From positions 25,304,108 to 25,368,107 of the forward strand of contig CM068314.1 of NCBI GenBank assembly GCA_034766995.1: 64,000 nt of DNA, given 5' to 3'. The stretch is from Acanthacorydalis orientalis (taxonomy: Eukaryota > Arthropoda > Insecta > Megaloptera > Corydalidae). The position numbers and the translations under genes were made by a program. The notes under the pieces were generated by a model. The model ran no database searches. It saw only the letters and a program-made list of their open reading frames with translations, and had not been told where the DNA came from. This document shows, in pieces, positions 11,810 through 38,088 of the stretch (position 1 is the stretch's first letter; every line of letters begins with the position of its first letter).

Positions 11810-11977
11810 TATTCCGCCTTACCAGAATCTCAGCACAGAATTTAATCAATGTTTCCTAGATAAGAAGAGGTTTAGTATATAATCGATGATGTTAGAGTTT
11901 AACGTACCGTACTGGCACACTGAAAAACTGGCAAATTCTATCAAAAAATCTTCATTTAACTTTTTTAACATGTATAT

Positions 11978-12008
<31 letters not shown>

Positions 12009-12341
12009 ATTGTAATAACCCGTTCATGTAATAATTATATCAGATTTGTTTAAATTCAAAAAAAATATTTTTTAAATCTTTAATGTTTATTCAGGTTATA
12101 TGTATTATATTACAGGCAAATAATTTTAATGTTTAAAAATTAAAATATCAGAAATATTCAGATATTAAACATTCGTTTTCAAACGTAATTATTTTAAATT
12201 TGTTTTTTTTTATTAACATTAGCACCAATAAAATAATTTATATTTTAAATGAAAAGTTTCCAAAATATAAACAGAATATATTTTTAAAAAAACACTGTTA
12301 GTCAGCTACAAAAATAGTATACATAATTATGTGGAAATATA

Positions 12342-12345
<4 letters not shown>

Positions 12346-12373
<28 letters not shown>
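12346..12373. repeat. (TA)n microsatellite, short
   Basis: TA run of about 28 bp. Confidence 0.9.
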
Positions 12374-12377
<4 letters not shown>

Positions 12378-12772
12378 CATTATAAAACTAAATGATTGCT
12401 TTTTCGTGGATTATTTACTCGAGAAAGCAATAATTAGGCTATAGCTACGATTATATAATTATGAAGTGTGCAATTATATGTGCTTAACTTATGTAAATTC
12501 AACCAGATAGTCATTTTTATTATAAGTTATTCATCCATAAATGGAAATGAATTAATGTTTCAATTTTCTTATTGAAATCAAAAATTATAAAATTATTATT
12601 CAAATTCCGAGAAAAATAAATTAGAACTGTGCACATACAGTTGGTAAACTTCCATTGGAAATATTTTGCAGTAAAAATATATTTATGACATAATAACTTT
12701 CGAAACAGTATATATTTTGTATATATTGGTTCTATTTGTATATTTTGTATATTTATTGCAGTACATATTTTG

Positions 12773-12845
12773 GTTCATGGTTGAGTTTAAGGTTGTTTGG
12801 TTGGAGTTTAGGGCTCGTCGACAACTAATGTCAATAGCGTCCCTG
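12773..12845 (-). mobile_element. LINE/SINE 3'-tail fragment
   Basis: On the minus strand it reads GTTGTCGACGAGCCCTAAAC and then TCCAACCAAACAACC. The same block, with a TTAAACCCC core and an AACCAACCAA end, recurs at 56490-56530 and 60580-60626. This kind of conserved end followed by AACC repeats is typical of 3' ends of insect non-LTR elements. No coding part is attached. Confidence 0.55.
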
Positions 12846-12880
12846 TGTATATTGATTTATTCTTAAATACATATATACAT

Positions 12881-12891
<11 letters not shown>

Positions 12892-12935
<44 letters not shown>
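12892..12935. repeat. (CA)n/(TA)n microsatellite
   Basis: ACACACATAC leads into about 42 bp of TA. Confidence 0.92.
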
Positions 12936-12936
<1 letters not shown>

Positions 12937-13761
12937 GTATAAGCACATTATTCTCGTTTCTTAAAATAAAAATTGGTTAAAAATAACTCTGAAATAAAAA
13001 TAACTTCGTTCTATGAGTATGTAAATTTATGAGTTACTATTTTCAAACATATACATAAAAACTGAATATTTTTATCAAATATATATTTGCATCTAGATAA
13101 CTTGGCAAACTGCTATCTCGAATCTACTCCAGATTATATATTAGCGGAAGAAATGCAGCGTCATATGTGTGATTAGTTATCTAATATACGGGATTTTCAT
13201 AAACTCTGTGAATAAAATTACGTTTTATTTGGAATTGAATGAACTTATAAAAAAAAGCATCGAACCTGCAATCTCTGTTCAATGTTTAATATTTGAATGT
13301 TCATTGAAATCAATACAGGGTTCTTTTTAATCATTCATTGAATTGATTAGAAAGAAAGAAAATCATTATATCGAACTTTATTATATTAACTCAATATTTC
13401 CATTTGAAGTTTATACATGAGAACATATTTATAATTATGTATCATTGGAAACAGCAATGATTTGTACTTGGAAATATTTGAATGGAAAAGAAAACATTTT
13501 TTGTAACTACGAATCTTTTACAAATAGATTTATACCAAATGCTTTGTAAATATATCTACTAGAACATTCCTAATATGTTTCTTCATTTGTATTATTTTAA
13601 CAATTCGTAAGGTGGAAAGGTGACTCTTATATTTACTTTGAACTAATATTTCCACTGTAATACTGAAGCTTTTGAAATATTTAAGATGATTCATTCTACG
13701 AGGTCATTCAATACATACTGGTGAACCAGAAATAGAGCTTAGCGTAACCGGTCACAACTAC

Positions 13762-13766
<5 letters not shown>

Positions 13767-13802
<36 letters not shown>
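13767..13802. repeat. (TA)n microsatellite, about 35 bp
   Basis: TA run flanked by CATA and TGTATG. Confidence 0.92.
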
Positions 13803-13809
<7 letters not shown>

Positions 13810-13928
13810 ATATAAATATAAACTCAAAAGAAAGTGTTTACTTAACGAGTTTTTAAATAATATTTATGTCCTATCAAATATATGTAATAAGATTTATTTT
13901 TTGATACATTTAATAAATTAAATTTATT

Positions 13929-13968
13929 ATACACACATACGCACACATACACACACACACACATACAC

Positions 13969-14023
<55 letters not shown>

Positions 14024-14024
14024 G
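13929..14024. repeat. compound (CA)n-(TA)n microsatellite
   Basis: About 45 bp of CA/CATA repeats followed by about 50 bp of TA broken by one TG step. Confidence 0.92.
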
Positions 14025-15439
14025 TGTAAATTCTATGCACTTAGATTAACTACACGTAGATATTTGTTTTGGGTTTCAATAAAATATTTTTTTGTGTTAC
14101 TTGTTTCGTCCAATTTTATTTTTATATACTTTCAATCGAGATATTTTTACGTTAAAACATAATTTTTAAATCATTATATTAAATTATGTTTAAATATAAT
14201 AAATATAATGCAAAACAATGAATAACAAGTAAAAAAACAGAGATTTTTTTTGTATAAAAAGGCCAAAATTATTAGTTAATATGTAAAAAATTAAATAAAA
14301 TCTATTATTGGATACTAAAAAAAATATCGACAAACAATGTACATTTTTTAGTGAGGATAATAAAGTAATTTGTTATTTCGGTTCAAATTTTTTAATTGTA
14401 CATTTAATTAAATCAAACTTATAGTAAAATTGGTTGTTAAATTTATTTTATATAATTTTTACACCTCTTTGAACAATTTTTTATTTGAAACATTTTTTTT
14501 GATTTTTGTAATAAAACGAACATGTGTTTTCCTTGCTGATTTTCTTACAATCCTGGTTGTGATAATCGTCGTTCTATAGAATTATCGTTCTATATAAACT
14601 ATGAATAATTATTCATAGTTTATATATACTGTGATAAACGTATTAAATTTTTATGTAGAATGATTGAAGAAGACAACAGTCTATATACTTTTTTATAAAA
14701 TAGTTATAAGTGTAATATTTAAAAAACAACTGTACATTTTATTCGATGCATGCATCTAGAATTAGCATGATATTTTAATTTTAATATTGAATTTTTTGAC
14801 CTAAAACCTATTTGTGATTCTAGTGTTAGTCAAACGTCTATAAATATGATAATTCGTTCTCAAAAAATATTTTAAAATAAATAAATGAATAATACATACA
14901 TGAATCATGCAATTAACTTAACAGAATACAAAAAAAATCTTCTGTTTTCCCATTATAAATTATTTGTAATTATTGTTTCGATAAACGTAATAATAAAAAA
15001 ATCATATATTTATAGTTTATATAAATATATATATATATATAGTTTAATCATATATAGTTTAATATCATATTGCTCAAAAATACTACATTTGGTGCAAATC
15101 TAATCATATGCATGTGCAATGCATTTATGTTTAAAAATCCATTCAACAATTACTGAAAAAACAACTGCCTTGTGTTTTTACTTCCCATATAATATTAGAT
15201 ATGTTTTTGATTAAGATTTGAGCTGTTATTGAAGGTTTTTGCCCTATAATCTTTTTACAATTTCAACGTTTGCCAAATATTTATAAGAATGACAATTCAA
15301 CTCAAATACATCATTTCCACGAAAATAAATGAAATAAAAGAAAACAATGCAGGTATGAGTCATTCAGTTTAATTTGTTCGAGTACGCGAAAAGATCCTTA
15401 CAATCCTCCCACGATAGCATGTCGGGAACATGACAACAC

Positions 15440-15738
15440 TTCTGAAATAGACACACCTAGTGAAAGAAGTACCAGTTCGACATGTCGTTTCTTCGGTATG
15501 CGCACGCGCCGTCCTGCCGCCTCTGCGTGCGACACGACGCCTTAAGCACGCTCCTGAGACGCCGGACGCCGGAGTGCACTCCATACGAACGACGAACCGG
15601 ACGCTGCTTACACGTCAACGCCGCGGCGGTGAGACGAACTCTGTGATAGTATAACTGAGACGTTCGGCTACATTTTCTGACAGTGAGCATTGTATCACCT
15701 GTGTGGACCATACGAACAGGGTCCTTAACGGCATCAAA
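15440..15738 (+). promoter_or_regulatory. CpG-rich island and 5'UTR directly upstream of paramyosin start
   Basis: About 230 bp of CpG-dense sequence (GCGCACGCGCCG, GCCGCGGCGG, GACGCCGGACGCC) ends at an acceptor-like TTTTCTGACAG (15671-15681) and 57 nt of leader before the ATG. It could be a TATA-less promoter with continuous 5'UTR, or intronic regulatory DNA before a 5'UTR exon that starts at 15682. The long frames on both strands here are by-products of high GC, not genes. Confidence 0.5.
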
Positions 15739-29893
<14,155 letters not shown>

Positions 29894-30108
29894 ACCGCAC
29901 ACTATCGTTTAGAAATTCAAAAAATAAAAATAAAAAAACACCGATAAATTCTACAAAAATAACTGATGACAATATTCTCCATATCTTAAAACCATGCAAT
30001 AACATTCTATTCATTGATATGTATTCATTTTGTATTCTGTCATTTATTAATTTGGAGAACAAGCGTACATACATCCACAATTCGAAAAATCATGCAAAAT
30101 ATTAATCG

Positions 30109-30114
30109 AATAAA
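30109..30114 (+). terminator. paramyosin polyadenylation signal (AATAAA)
   Basis: AATAAA 216 nt after the paramyosin stop; earlier AAATAAAAATAAAA copies at about 29920-29936 are alternatives. Confidence 0.45.
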
Positions 30115-30836
30115 GTATAAATTAAAAACATATTTTAATAAAAATGAATGTATTACCATTTAGTGTCTTAAAATTGTTATATATGAAATAATTCTTAAGG
30201 AAATTAAATTGACAACGGATATTTAAATATTTTAAGAATAATGTATTTGTGTAACAATAATTGCTTAAATATATATTTATAAATATTGAATATAAAATGT
30301 TTGTAATACAACAGTGTGAATATCTACTTATATTGTTCTGTTGATTGCATTTAATAAACAAAACTAATTTTCACACAAACTATGGACTAAGATAGTTTTT
30401 TAGCACTTGCAGATAAATTTAAAATGTTGCTGGTACGAGCTAAAAACATAGAAAATAGATTATTACACTTAACATCATTTAATGTATAAAAAAGATAAAG
30501 CTAAATGTCGTTGTCAATATATATATCTAATACGATGAAGCCATTAGTTATTAACCACAATAAACATTTCGAAATACTACTAAACGGGCCAAAATAAACC
30601 GAATATAAATAATAGAAGATTAGTAATAAATATTTTTTCGTCTTTAGATACGATTTGATTTTTGTTCAATTTTTAATTTTTACTATTTATTTTTGATGCT
30701 TTTATAATAAAGAGGTCGTAATCATAAAATTCCAACAGAAAATGTTTTAATTTACAACCAACGTACACATCACAATAATTTGATGAATAACTTCATTGTT
30801 TTTTCAATAAAGAAGAAATAAAAATTAACCAAACTC

Positions 30837-30895
<59 letters not shown>
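30837..30895. repeat. (TA)n microsatellite, 59 bp
   Basis: TA run with one TG near its left end. Confidence 0.95.
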
Positions 30896-30899
<4 letters not shown>

Positions 30900-31330
30900 C
30901 CTTAAAGACATTCAATTTACCTATAAATTTATAAATACACTAAAATAAAATAAAATTTTATACATAGTTTTCATATAAATTTCTAATTTGGAACTAGAAG
31001 AATACTACCTAAACAATATTGTATATAAGGTACAAATTCATTTTTATAATTCTTTTAAAACATATTTACAGTTTCGCCATGACACTTAATTTTAATTAAA
31101 CATACTTATTCCAAATTTTTAATATCTAAAATTCAATTTTAAATACCTCATAAAAAGGACTCTGTGTCATAAATTTATTTTATTCTATTGGACAGACCTC
31201 TTCAAGATTCTTCTTATTTTAATGATAAAGTGCCTATTTTTTCATACATTTATTAGTAATATGTTGATACTCTTATCCTACCCGATAATTAATTTCATTT
31301 TTGACTTTTTAAATTTTTTACTACGAGTAC

Positions 31331-31331
<1 letters not shown>

Positions 31332-31387
<56 letters not shown>
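31332..31387. repeat. (TA)n microsatellite, 56 bp
   Basis: TA run with a single CA step near its right end. Confidence 0.95.
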
Positions 31388-31889
31388 CCATGTAAACTTT
31401 TGTTAAAACGAATATTCATTTAGAGATTAATATAAAATAATTGTCGGAGTCAAATAAAATTTAAAAATTAGCGATTTGATCTAGTACACATAAAGATTTT
31501 GTTTAATACAAATAAAGAGCAGAATAAAAAATGTTTTTAATAGACAATAACATAGTAAAAAAAAAATAACTCTAAATGATTTTAAAAGTTTCGTATACTT
31601 TTTTAATGACAATTTTAGATTGGTTGATACAAATAATTTAAAAGCGTAAGTATGTAAATTCATGACATCGAAAATTAGGACGACTATTATTATCATTGAG
31701 TTCTCATTTACGTTCTTCTACTCATTAATAATCTTTTCTTCGACTGTAAAGAGTTATATTCTCTTGCGTATTTTTCCCGCTACCAATATTTATCTTGATA
31801 TTGTTGTTTACTCCTGTTTTCTGACTATAACATTTATTATTTGTGTCTTGAAAACCGACGAATATTACCAGAGTTCATATTTTATATAG

Positions 31890-31941
<52 letters not shown>
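31890..31941. repeat. (TA)n microsatellite, 52 bp
   Basis: Uninterrupted TA run. Confidence 0.95.
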
Positions 31942-31945
<4 letters not shown>

Positions 31946-32904
31946 TGTACTATATAATTTCCATAGTCTCGTAATCATAGTATAAAAATGTTTTACACGA
32001 GCATTTGGTAACGCTACTAAATATGGCTCCATAACAATTCGTACAGAGTCCTTTAAAATGTATTTATCTCATATTACTATTTATGATCAATCATATATAT
32101 ATGATCAATTTTTTTTAACTGTAGTCCACATTTTGTAGCGACACAAACGTTCGAGAAAAACTTGTGCAATGTCAGGCGACCAGTACAATTTTTAGTCAGG
32201 CGAAAGTTTAGATCTAATAAATGTAGAAAAATAATTTCCTTCCAAAAAATCCAAATAGTGTAAGAAAAATCCACATATATTTTCCTAAGATCGATTTCTT
32301 TTAAGAGTAAAAACAAGTACATTGCTTCCTGTCGCACCGCAAACTGCGGTAGGGCAACAATATCTATTCCCCCTCTTGCGCTTTTACTCTACATATCTGA
32401 TTTCATTTAAGGGGTACCGAATAACGAACGAAGAAGCGTTTTAAATGGGCGTTTCAATTCTACAAATTGTTCCCACTTGTACCGCAACAGGGCTCTCGAG
32501 GTGTAGCGGTACGGTAGGGAACACCCTAAAATGAAGATGAATATACGAAATGTAATATTTATGAATAATTAATTACCCTTGTCATAACTTTGTTGAAATG
32601 TTTAGTTAGTACATGTTAAGTTGATAAAGATAAATTATATAATCTGTATTTTGTAAAAATAGTTACAAAGTACAACGGTAATAAGAAAGAGAACATTTTA
32701 TGTAAATGAGGGAGATGGAGATTTGACATTTCTTTGATATTCCATTTTTTGTTTCTGTCTTAAACAAACAATTTGTATCGGCAGAACCGAATTTTAATTT
32801 TTATTGCCAATTAAGATTTTTACATGGTTATTACATTTAATAAAATAAAATAGTACTTAAAAATGAATTTATAAATCTTTCCTTTACAATTAATTGTTTG
32901 TATA

Positions 32905-32918
32905 TCTATATCTATCTA

Positions 32919-32982
<64 letters not shown>
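32905..32982. repeat. (TATC)n-(TA)n microsatellite, about 78 bp
   Basis: TATCTATATCTATC leads into about 60 bp of TA. Confidence 0.95.
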
Positions 32983-32984
<2 letters not shown>

Positions 32985-33482
32985 GGACAATCTTTAACGC
33001 TCCAAGTGGAATACACAAAATGTAAAATATATTTTGCTCTTCCTTGATCACCTATTCGGAAAAAATATACAAATTTATATATGGTGACATAAGTATATAT
33101 TTATTACGTCTATGAGAAAACAAATCACTGCGGACCATAACAGTAGGCGCAAGTACGTTTAATAAAATACACTGCTATGACTTAGTAAACTGTCGTACAA
33201 CGAAAAGTGATAAACGTAAGTTGTTTGTAGTCTAAAGAACTGTCAAAATGATTTGATCTAATTTGTTCAAATTACTAAGTTTATATTTGTAATTAATTCA
33301 TTTTCAAAACATCATATGGTATAAAAATAGTGTAGTAAAGTATTTTTGTGGCCCAAAATAAATTCGAAATAATCTTATTTAGGTAAGTAGAAACCGTTTT
33401 TTTGTCAATTTGAATTAGAGTTATTCGTTAAACTATTCGTTATATTGAGTTGTTCGTTACAAATAAAATTAAACATTTAAAA

Positions 33483-33483
<1 letters not shown>

Positions 33484-33577
<94 letters not shown>

Positions 33578-33580
33578 GTT
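33484..33580. repeat. interrupted (TA)n microsatellite, 97 bp
   Basis: Two TA runs separated by TTTA and a TG step near the end. Confidence 0.95.
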
Positions 33581-34446
33581 GAAATAAATTATAATTTTTA
33601 AATTGATATGATGATATGATTATATTTTTAAATTGATTATGAAGTATTCTCAAAAAAACAACTTATGATCATTATAAATCTAGATTAAATAAATTATTTC
33701 TCCACTGAACGAAATATATTTAATACTATTATTTAAATTCTATAAATAAATCTAACTCTGTATTGATTCTATGTTTTAAAAATTGAAGTATATGAAAAAA
33801 AGTATACATTAACTTGATGTGTATAAATTGTTTAAATGTAATTGCCTGCCATTTTCTAATTCTGCCTCTGTGTGTATATATATATATATATATACATGTG
33901 TGTGTGTATACGTATATATAATATCTGATAATTTCATTTTTAAAACGATGCATATTTATTTTAAAATTACAAAAAATGCACATGCGTAGTAATTAATTTA
34001 TGGTTGTTTTTAATATTTATAACGCATATACAGATTTTTAAAATTAGTAAATGATATAAGAAAATTATATACAGTAAATACATAGAGTAATACATAATTC
34101 CGAGAAGTGAAATAATCCTCTTCTATTTTAATAGTATTCTGATGTATGCGAGTAATTACTATTTTTAGTAGTTTGGTTACACTTTGTTGCAGAAATGTTT
34201 ATTGACACATTACCAATATTACTCTATGCATATTAGGTCTGTTCAAATTTTGCAGTAGACCAGTGATTTTATAACAGTTGCACGATTTTATTAACGTGCA
34301 AGTAATATCTAAAATTGATACGAAAAAACTTATGGTTACTTTAAGTATATTTGTGCATATTATAGGTGTTGTAAGACTCTCTAAAATGATTTGCTATATA
34401 AAAAGTTAAAATCTTTCATTATATTGTTTTATGTGTTTGTGTCATT

Positions 34447-34448
<2 letters not shown>

Positions 34449-34543
<95 letters not shown>

Positions 34544-34546
34544 ATA
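34449..34546. repeat. (TA)n-(TG)n compound microsatellite, about 98 bp
   Basis: About 80 bp of TA followed by 15 bp of TG, ending about 90 bp upstream of glycerate kinase. Confidence 0.95.
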
Positions 34547-34637
34547 TACACAATTTTCATAAAAATAACTATATATTATATTTTAATACAGTTTACTATT
34601 GATGAAAATACTACTAGTTTTACAGTCACTGAACAAA

Positions 34638-36230
34638 ATGCATGTAAAGTGCATATTTTCAAAAATGAATATATTAATTAAGTCAAAAACTCGGATTTTA
34701 GAAAATTTTAGAAAATTTAGTATAATGAATTCTATTAAGAATGACGTTTTGGATATGTTTAGACATTCAGTACAATCTGTTAATACACGTAAATTAATAC
34801 GTGATAATGTAAAAATAGAAAACAATCAAATGATTGTTCATAATAAACATTATAATATAAAAAACGGTGTGTATATAGTTGGATTTGGTAAAGCTGTTCT
34901 AGGTATGGCAATAGAATTGGAAAACATTTTGGGAAATAACTTGCATAATGGAATAATTAGTGTACCAGAAGGTATTTTCTGCAAGTTTCAAAATCGACCA
35001 GATTTTTTGCCAAAAAACGACACAAAATTATCTATTTTGGAAGGAGCAAAAAATAACCTACCTGATAAAAATTCAGAAAATTCTTCGACTAAAATAATAA
35101 ATTTGATAAAAGCAATTAATAAAGAATCATTGTTAATAGTATTAATTTCTGGAGGTGGATCAGCTTTATTTACATTACCAAAGTGGCCAGTTAGTTTGGA
35201 TGAAAAACTAAATTTAATAAAAATATTGTCCTTAAAAGGAGCAAATATTTTAGAACTTAACTGTGTTAGGAAACAACTTTCTTATGTAAAAGGTGGAGGT
35301 TTAGCAAAAATTGCTTATCCAATTAGAATAGTTTCTTTTATACTTTCGGACATTATTGGTGATCCAATAGATTTCATTGCCAGTGGGCCAACATCTATAA
35401 ATTTAGATACACCTAACAGTGCAATAAAGATAATTGAAAAATATTCTTTATATAATGAATTATCAGAATCAATAAAATTGTGCTTATATGAACATAAAAC
35501 TGATATAAACATTCCTTCAAACAATGAAACCTTTTGTCATGTTGATAATTTCCTTTTGGGTAATAATAAAATTGCTCTTAATGCTGCATATAAATTTGCT
35601 CAAAAATTAAATTACATTCCTTTTATTTTAAGTTCAGAAATACAAGGTAATGTTGTTAATGTAGCTCAAATGTATGCACATATAGCTCATATTATTGGAA
35701 ATAAAATGAATAATGATGATTATGATTTGAATCATGTGCAGTCAATAGCAAATAAATTTTCAAAAATTGATATAAAGAGTTGTTTAAATACGTTGTTTAA
35801 AAATAAATTTAAAAATGCTAAAGGTATATGTTTAATTGCGGGAGGGGAACCAGTTGTTTTTGTGAAAGGGAAAGGTCTTGGTGGAAGAAATCAAGAATTA
35901 ACATTACAATTTATGCATTACTATTCTTTGCTTAAAAATAAAGAAAACATTTCAGTGGTGTTTTTAAGTGCTGGCACTGATGGAATTGATGGGCCGACAG
36001 ATGCTGCTGGAGCTATTTATATTAGTGGTCAAGAAGTAATAGCACAGGCAGAAAATCTTAATATAAAGAATTTCATAAATAACAATAATTCATATGGATT
36101 TTATTCTGCACTAAAACATGGAGAATTTTTAGTTCACACTGGACATACTGGTACAAATGTTATGGATATTCATATATTATTAATTAAAGATAATAGCAGT
36201 AATATTAGCTATAATAAAAATAAATTATAA
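34638..36230 (+). CDS. glycerate kinase (class II, GLYCTK family)
   Basis: Phosphorylates D-glycerate with ATP, in serine/fructose breakdown; animal enzymes occur in mitochondria and cytosol. The single uninterrupted frame gives 530 aa from the ATG at 34638 (context AACAAAATG). An upstream in-frame ATG at 34599 would add 13 residues, and an acceptor-like TTTAATACAG at 34590 could mark a spliced 5'UTR. A basic N-terminus (VKCIFSKMNILIKSKTRILENF) could be a mitochondrial presequence. Family motifs in order: YIVGFGKAVLGMA (about 79-91), VLISGGGSALF (168-178), then LSYVKGGGLA and LSDIIGDPIDFIASGPT. The MOFRL domain follows with LIAGGEPVVF, GGRNQELTLQF, LSAGTDGIDGPTDAAGA and HTGHTGTNVMD. All glycine-rich signatures are intact. 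It faces a minus-strand MEA1-like gene tail to tail. Confidence 0.95.
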   Translation: MHVKCIFSKMNILIKSKTRILENFRKFSIMNSIKNDVLDMFRHSVQSVNTRKLIRDNVKIENNQMIVHNKHYNIKNGVYIVGFGKAVLGMAIELENILGNNLHNGIISVPEGIFCKFQNRPDFLPKNDTKLSILEGAKNNLPDKNSENSSTKIINLIKAINKESLLIVLISGGGSALFTLPKWPVSLDEKLNLIKILSLKGANILELNCVRKQLSYVKGGGLAKIAYPIRIVSFILSDIIGDPIDFIASGPTSINLDTPNSAIKIIEKYSLYNELSESIKLCLYEHKTDINIPSNNETFCHVDNFLLGNNKIALNAAYKFAQKLNYIPFILSSEIQGNVVNVAQMYAHIAHIIGNKMNNDDYDLNHVQSIANKFSKIDIKSCLNTLFKNKFKNAKGICLIAGGEPVVFVKGKGLGGRNQELTLQFMHYYSLLKNKENISVVFLSAGTDGIDGPTDAAGAIYISGQEVIAQAENLNIKNFINNNNSYGFYSALKHGEFLVHTGHTGTNVMDIHILLIKDNSSNISYNKNKL

Positions 36231-36301
36231 TTGTAGAAAATTTATATCGAAAAGTTTAAAAATATTTTATGTAAATATAGTTTTTTAAGTTTTAGAAATT
36301 A

Positions 36302-36307
36302 AATAAA
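36302..36307 (+). terminator. polyadenylation signal of glycerate kinase
   Basis: AATAAA 72 nt downstream of the stop codon. Confidence 0.5.
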
Positions 36308-36693
36308 ATTAATATAACAAAACATGTTTAAACATATATGTACATACACATTTATAAGTACATATTATTATACATCCACAGTAGTATATTAATAAATGCA
36401 ATTTAAAATTAATCAGGTTTTATTTGAATAAGAAAATTATTTGTTCCAATTCCATATATTTATGTGGTTTTATTATAACAAACATTAAGTGAAACAATAA
36501 TGATTATTTTAATATAAAAACATATAAATCAATTATATTGATATTATTTTATTAATTAGGATGTAAAAACTAACAATTCATAAACTACAATTAAATGCGC
36601 TTTATATACAAATTATAATTGAATACAAAATGTTACATTGATTATAATTTTAAAGTATTGGTTCTTAACAATTCTAGACTTTTATATTTCATT

Positions 36694-37152
36694 TCAAGTC
36701 TGTTTCATATTTTTTATTCGTTCAACTAATTGTTGTTTCCAGTCTTCTTCTGGAACATTTGAAGCCCAGTCTGGAAATGATGATGGTGGTAATGTAAAAT
36801 TTGCCATAGCATTTATCACTTGATTTTCTTTATCAGCATCCATGTGAATTCTATTCTCTGAAGGCTGCGGAGTAGACCATACTTCTCTAATTATTTCTCT
36901 TTCAATGCTAGTAGAAGCTGGCAAATCTGATAGACTGTTAGACAATACTTCTGTATGTTCCTCATTATTGTAATTAAGAAGACTTTCATCATCTATACTC
37001 ATTGAAATAAGTTCATAGCCATCATTAAATAATTCATTTTCTTCTTCTGAATCACTACTTGTCTCACTAGTCACTGGAATTTGTAATGATGAAACTGGTT
37101 TTACTTCTTGATCTTCATCATTAGAAGGATCTGGTGACCATAAAGCTACCAT
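36694..37152 (-). CDS. male-enhanced antigen 1 (MEA1)-like protein
   Basis: Intronless frame of 152 aa starting MVALWSPDPSNDEDQ. The first half is acidic and serine-rich (SETSSDSEEENELFNDGYELI). The C-terminal third carries the conserved MEA1 block: REVWSTPQP, then INAMANFTLPPSSFPDWA and a tryptophan-containing end (EDWKQQLVERIKNM). MEA1 is small, widely expressed and of unclear biochemical role; in mammals it is abundant in testis. The start at 37152 is preferred. The in-frame upstream extension (to 37218) runs into MYMNVCMCV-type low-complexity translation. The assignment rests on the C-terminal block. Confidence 0.75.
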   Translation of the reverse strand: MVALWSPDPSNDEDQEVKPVSSLQIPVTSETSSDSEEENELFNDGYELISMSIDDESLLNYNNEEHTEVLSNSLSDLPASTSIEREIIREVWSTPQPSENRIHMDADKENQVINAMANFTLPPSSFPDWASNVPEEDWKQQLVERIKNMKQT

Positions 37153-37224
37153 CTTGTACTTTAATGAAAATAAAGTTTTTTTAATTACACACATACATAC
37201 ATTCATATACACAGACACACAGTG

Positions 37225-37227
<3 letters not shown>

Positions 37228-37287
<60 letters not shown>
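37228..37287. repeat. (TA)n microsatellite, 60 bp
   Basis: TA run flanked by GTATG and CACATACATA. Confidence 0.95.
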
Positions 37288-37292
<5 letters not shown>

Positions 37293-37933
37293 CATATTAT
37301 ATGATATATTTTTCAAACGCATATGCATGTAATTTAATAATGAAAGTAGTTATAACCAGTAGTAGAATTTTAATTTATAATAACAAACTACCTTCAGCAC
37401 ACATGAAGTAGAATTTTAAGGTTAAGATACTTCAATAACTTTTTAACAAATGTTTTGTTATCTTTCTTCGATATTCATATTTATAAATAATATATTAAAA
37501 AATAAACAATGTAAGTGCCTATATTATATTATATTCCAATAATAAATATATAAAATTAACTATTATAATTTTTTCAAGTTTATTATTTAAATTATTAATT
37601 GCTTACCTTAATTCATTGTACATTTGCAATTTAATATAATGTGTGTTTTTTTTAAGCATACGGCTATTTTTTCCCAAACACTTTTACAAATTAAGCCTCC
37701 ATTCATCAATTCTCAGACATGTATGACAGCTATTATGATACAGGATTTTAGCAAAATTAAAATAAATTGAAAATATGCATTTTGGCGCATTTTGCGTTTT
37801 TGAGAAATGTATGAAAATAAAAATTATCAATAATTTACAATATTAGTATAATAATTTGCAAACTGTGTCAACATAAATGTCTATACAAAACATTAAAATA
37901 GAATAGATTTCTAATAGAATAATGTATGCTAAT

Positions 37934-37936
<3 letters not shown>

Positions 37937-37976
<40 letters not shown>
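37937..37976. repeat. (TA)n microsatellite, 40 bp
   Basis: Uninterrupted TA run in the 3' flank of Ir93a. Confidence 0.95.
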
Positions 37977-37978
<2 letters not shown>

Positions 37979-38053
37979 CTTTTTAAAAATTAAAACAATA
38001 TAAATTTAGAATGAAGTATTTTAAATCCACACAATATTTTATTTTAAATTCTG

Positions 38054-38059
38054 TTTATT
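38054..38059 (-). terminator. polyadenylation signal of Ir93a
   Basis: AATAAA on the minus strand (TTTATT on plus), 30 nt beyond the Ir93a stop. Confidence 0.5.
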
Positions 38060-38088
38060 CAAATATAGATTTTAGATAAACAATTTAC

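Larger units (their letters stand above)
10312..15439. other. AT-rich interval, probable first intron of paramyosin
   Basis: No coding sequence recognised over 5.1 kb. It holds TA tracts at 11540, 11749, 11988, 12346, 12892, 13767 and 13929 and a LINE-tail fragment at 12773-12845. A short palindromic segment, TTCTATATAAACTATGAATAATTATTCATAGTTTATATA, lies near 14588-14627. Confidence 0.5.
30120..34637. other. intergenic AT-rich region between paramyosin and glycerate kinase
   Basis: No gene recognised over 4.5 kb. TA tracts lie at 30837, 31332, 31890, 32905, 33484 and 34449. A GC-rich unexplained island lies at 32310-32530. The minus-strand 86-codon frame beside it (32077-32337) has no recognisable family. 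Confidence 0.6.
37153..38053. other. intergenic DNA between the MEA1-like gene and Ir93a
   Basis: AT-rich. Contains TA tracts at 37228-37287 and 37937-37976, and no gene. Confidence 0.7.

Noticed and set aside
15369..15711. Arginine-rich frames on both strands upstream of paramyosin
   Set aside because: Artefacts of the CpG-rich 5' island. They overlap each other in opposite strands and match no family.
15703..15738. Upstream in-frame ATG for paramyosin
   Set aside because: The 12-residue extension has no counterpart in paramyosins, and the ATG at 15739 has a better context.
30122..30361. 79-codon minus-strand frame after paramyosin
   Set aside because: Low-complexity I/N/Y/F composition typical of AT-rich non-coding DNA.
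32077..32337. 86-codon minus-strand frame next to the GC-rich island
   Set aside because: No domain or splice context recognised. Mentioned only as context for the island.
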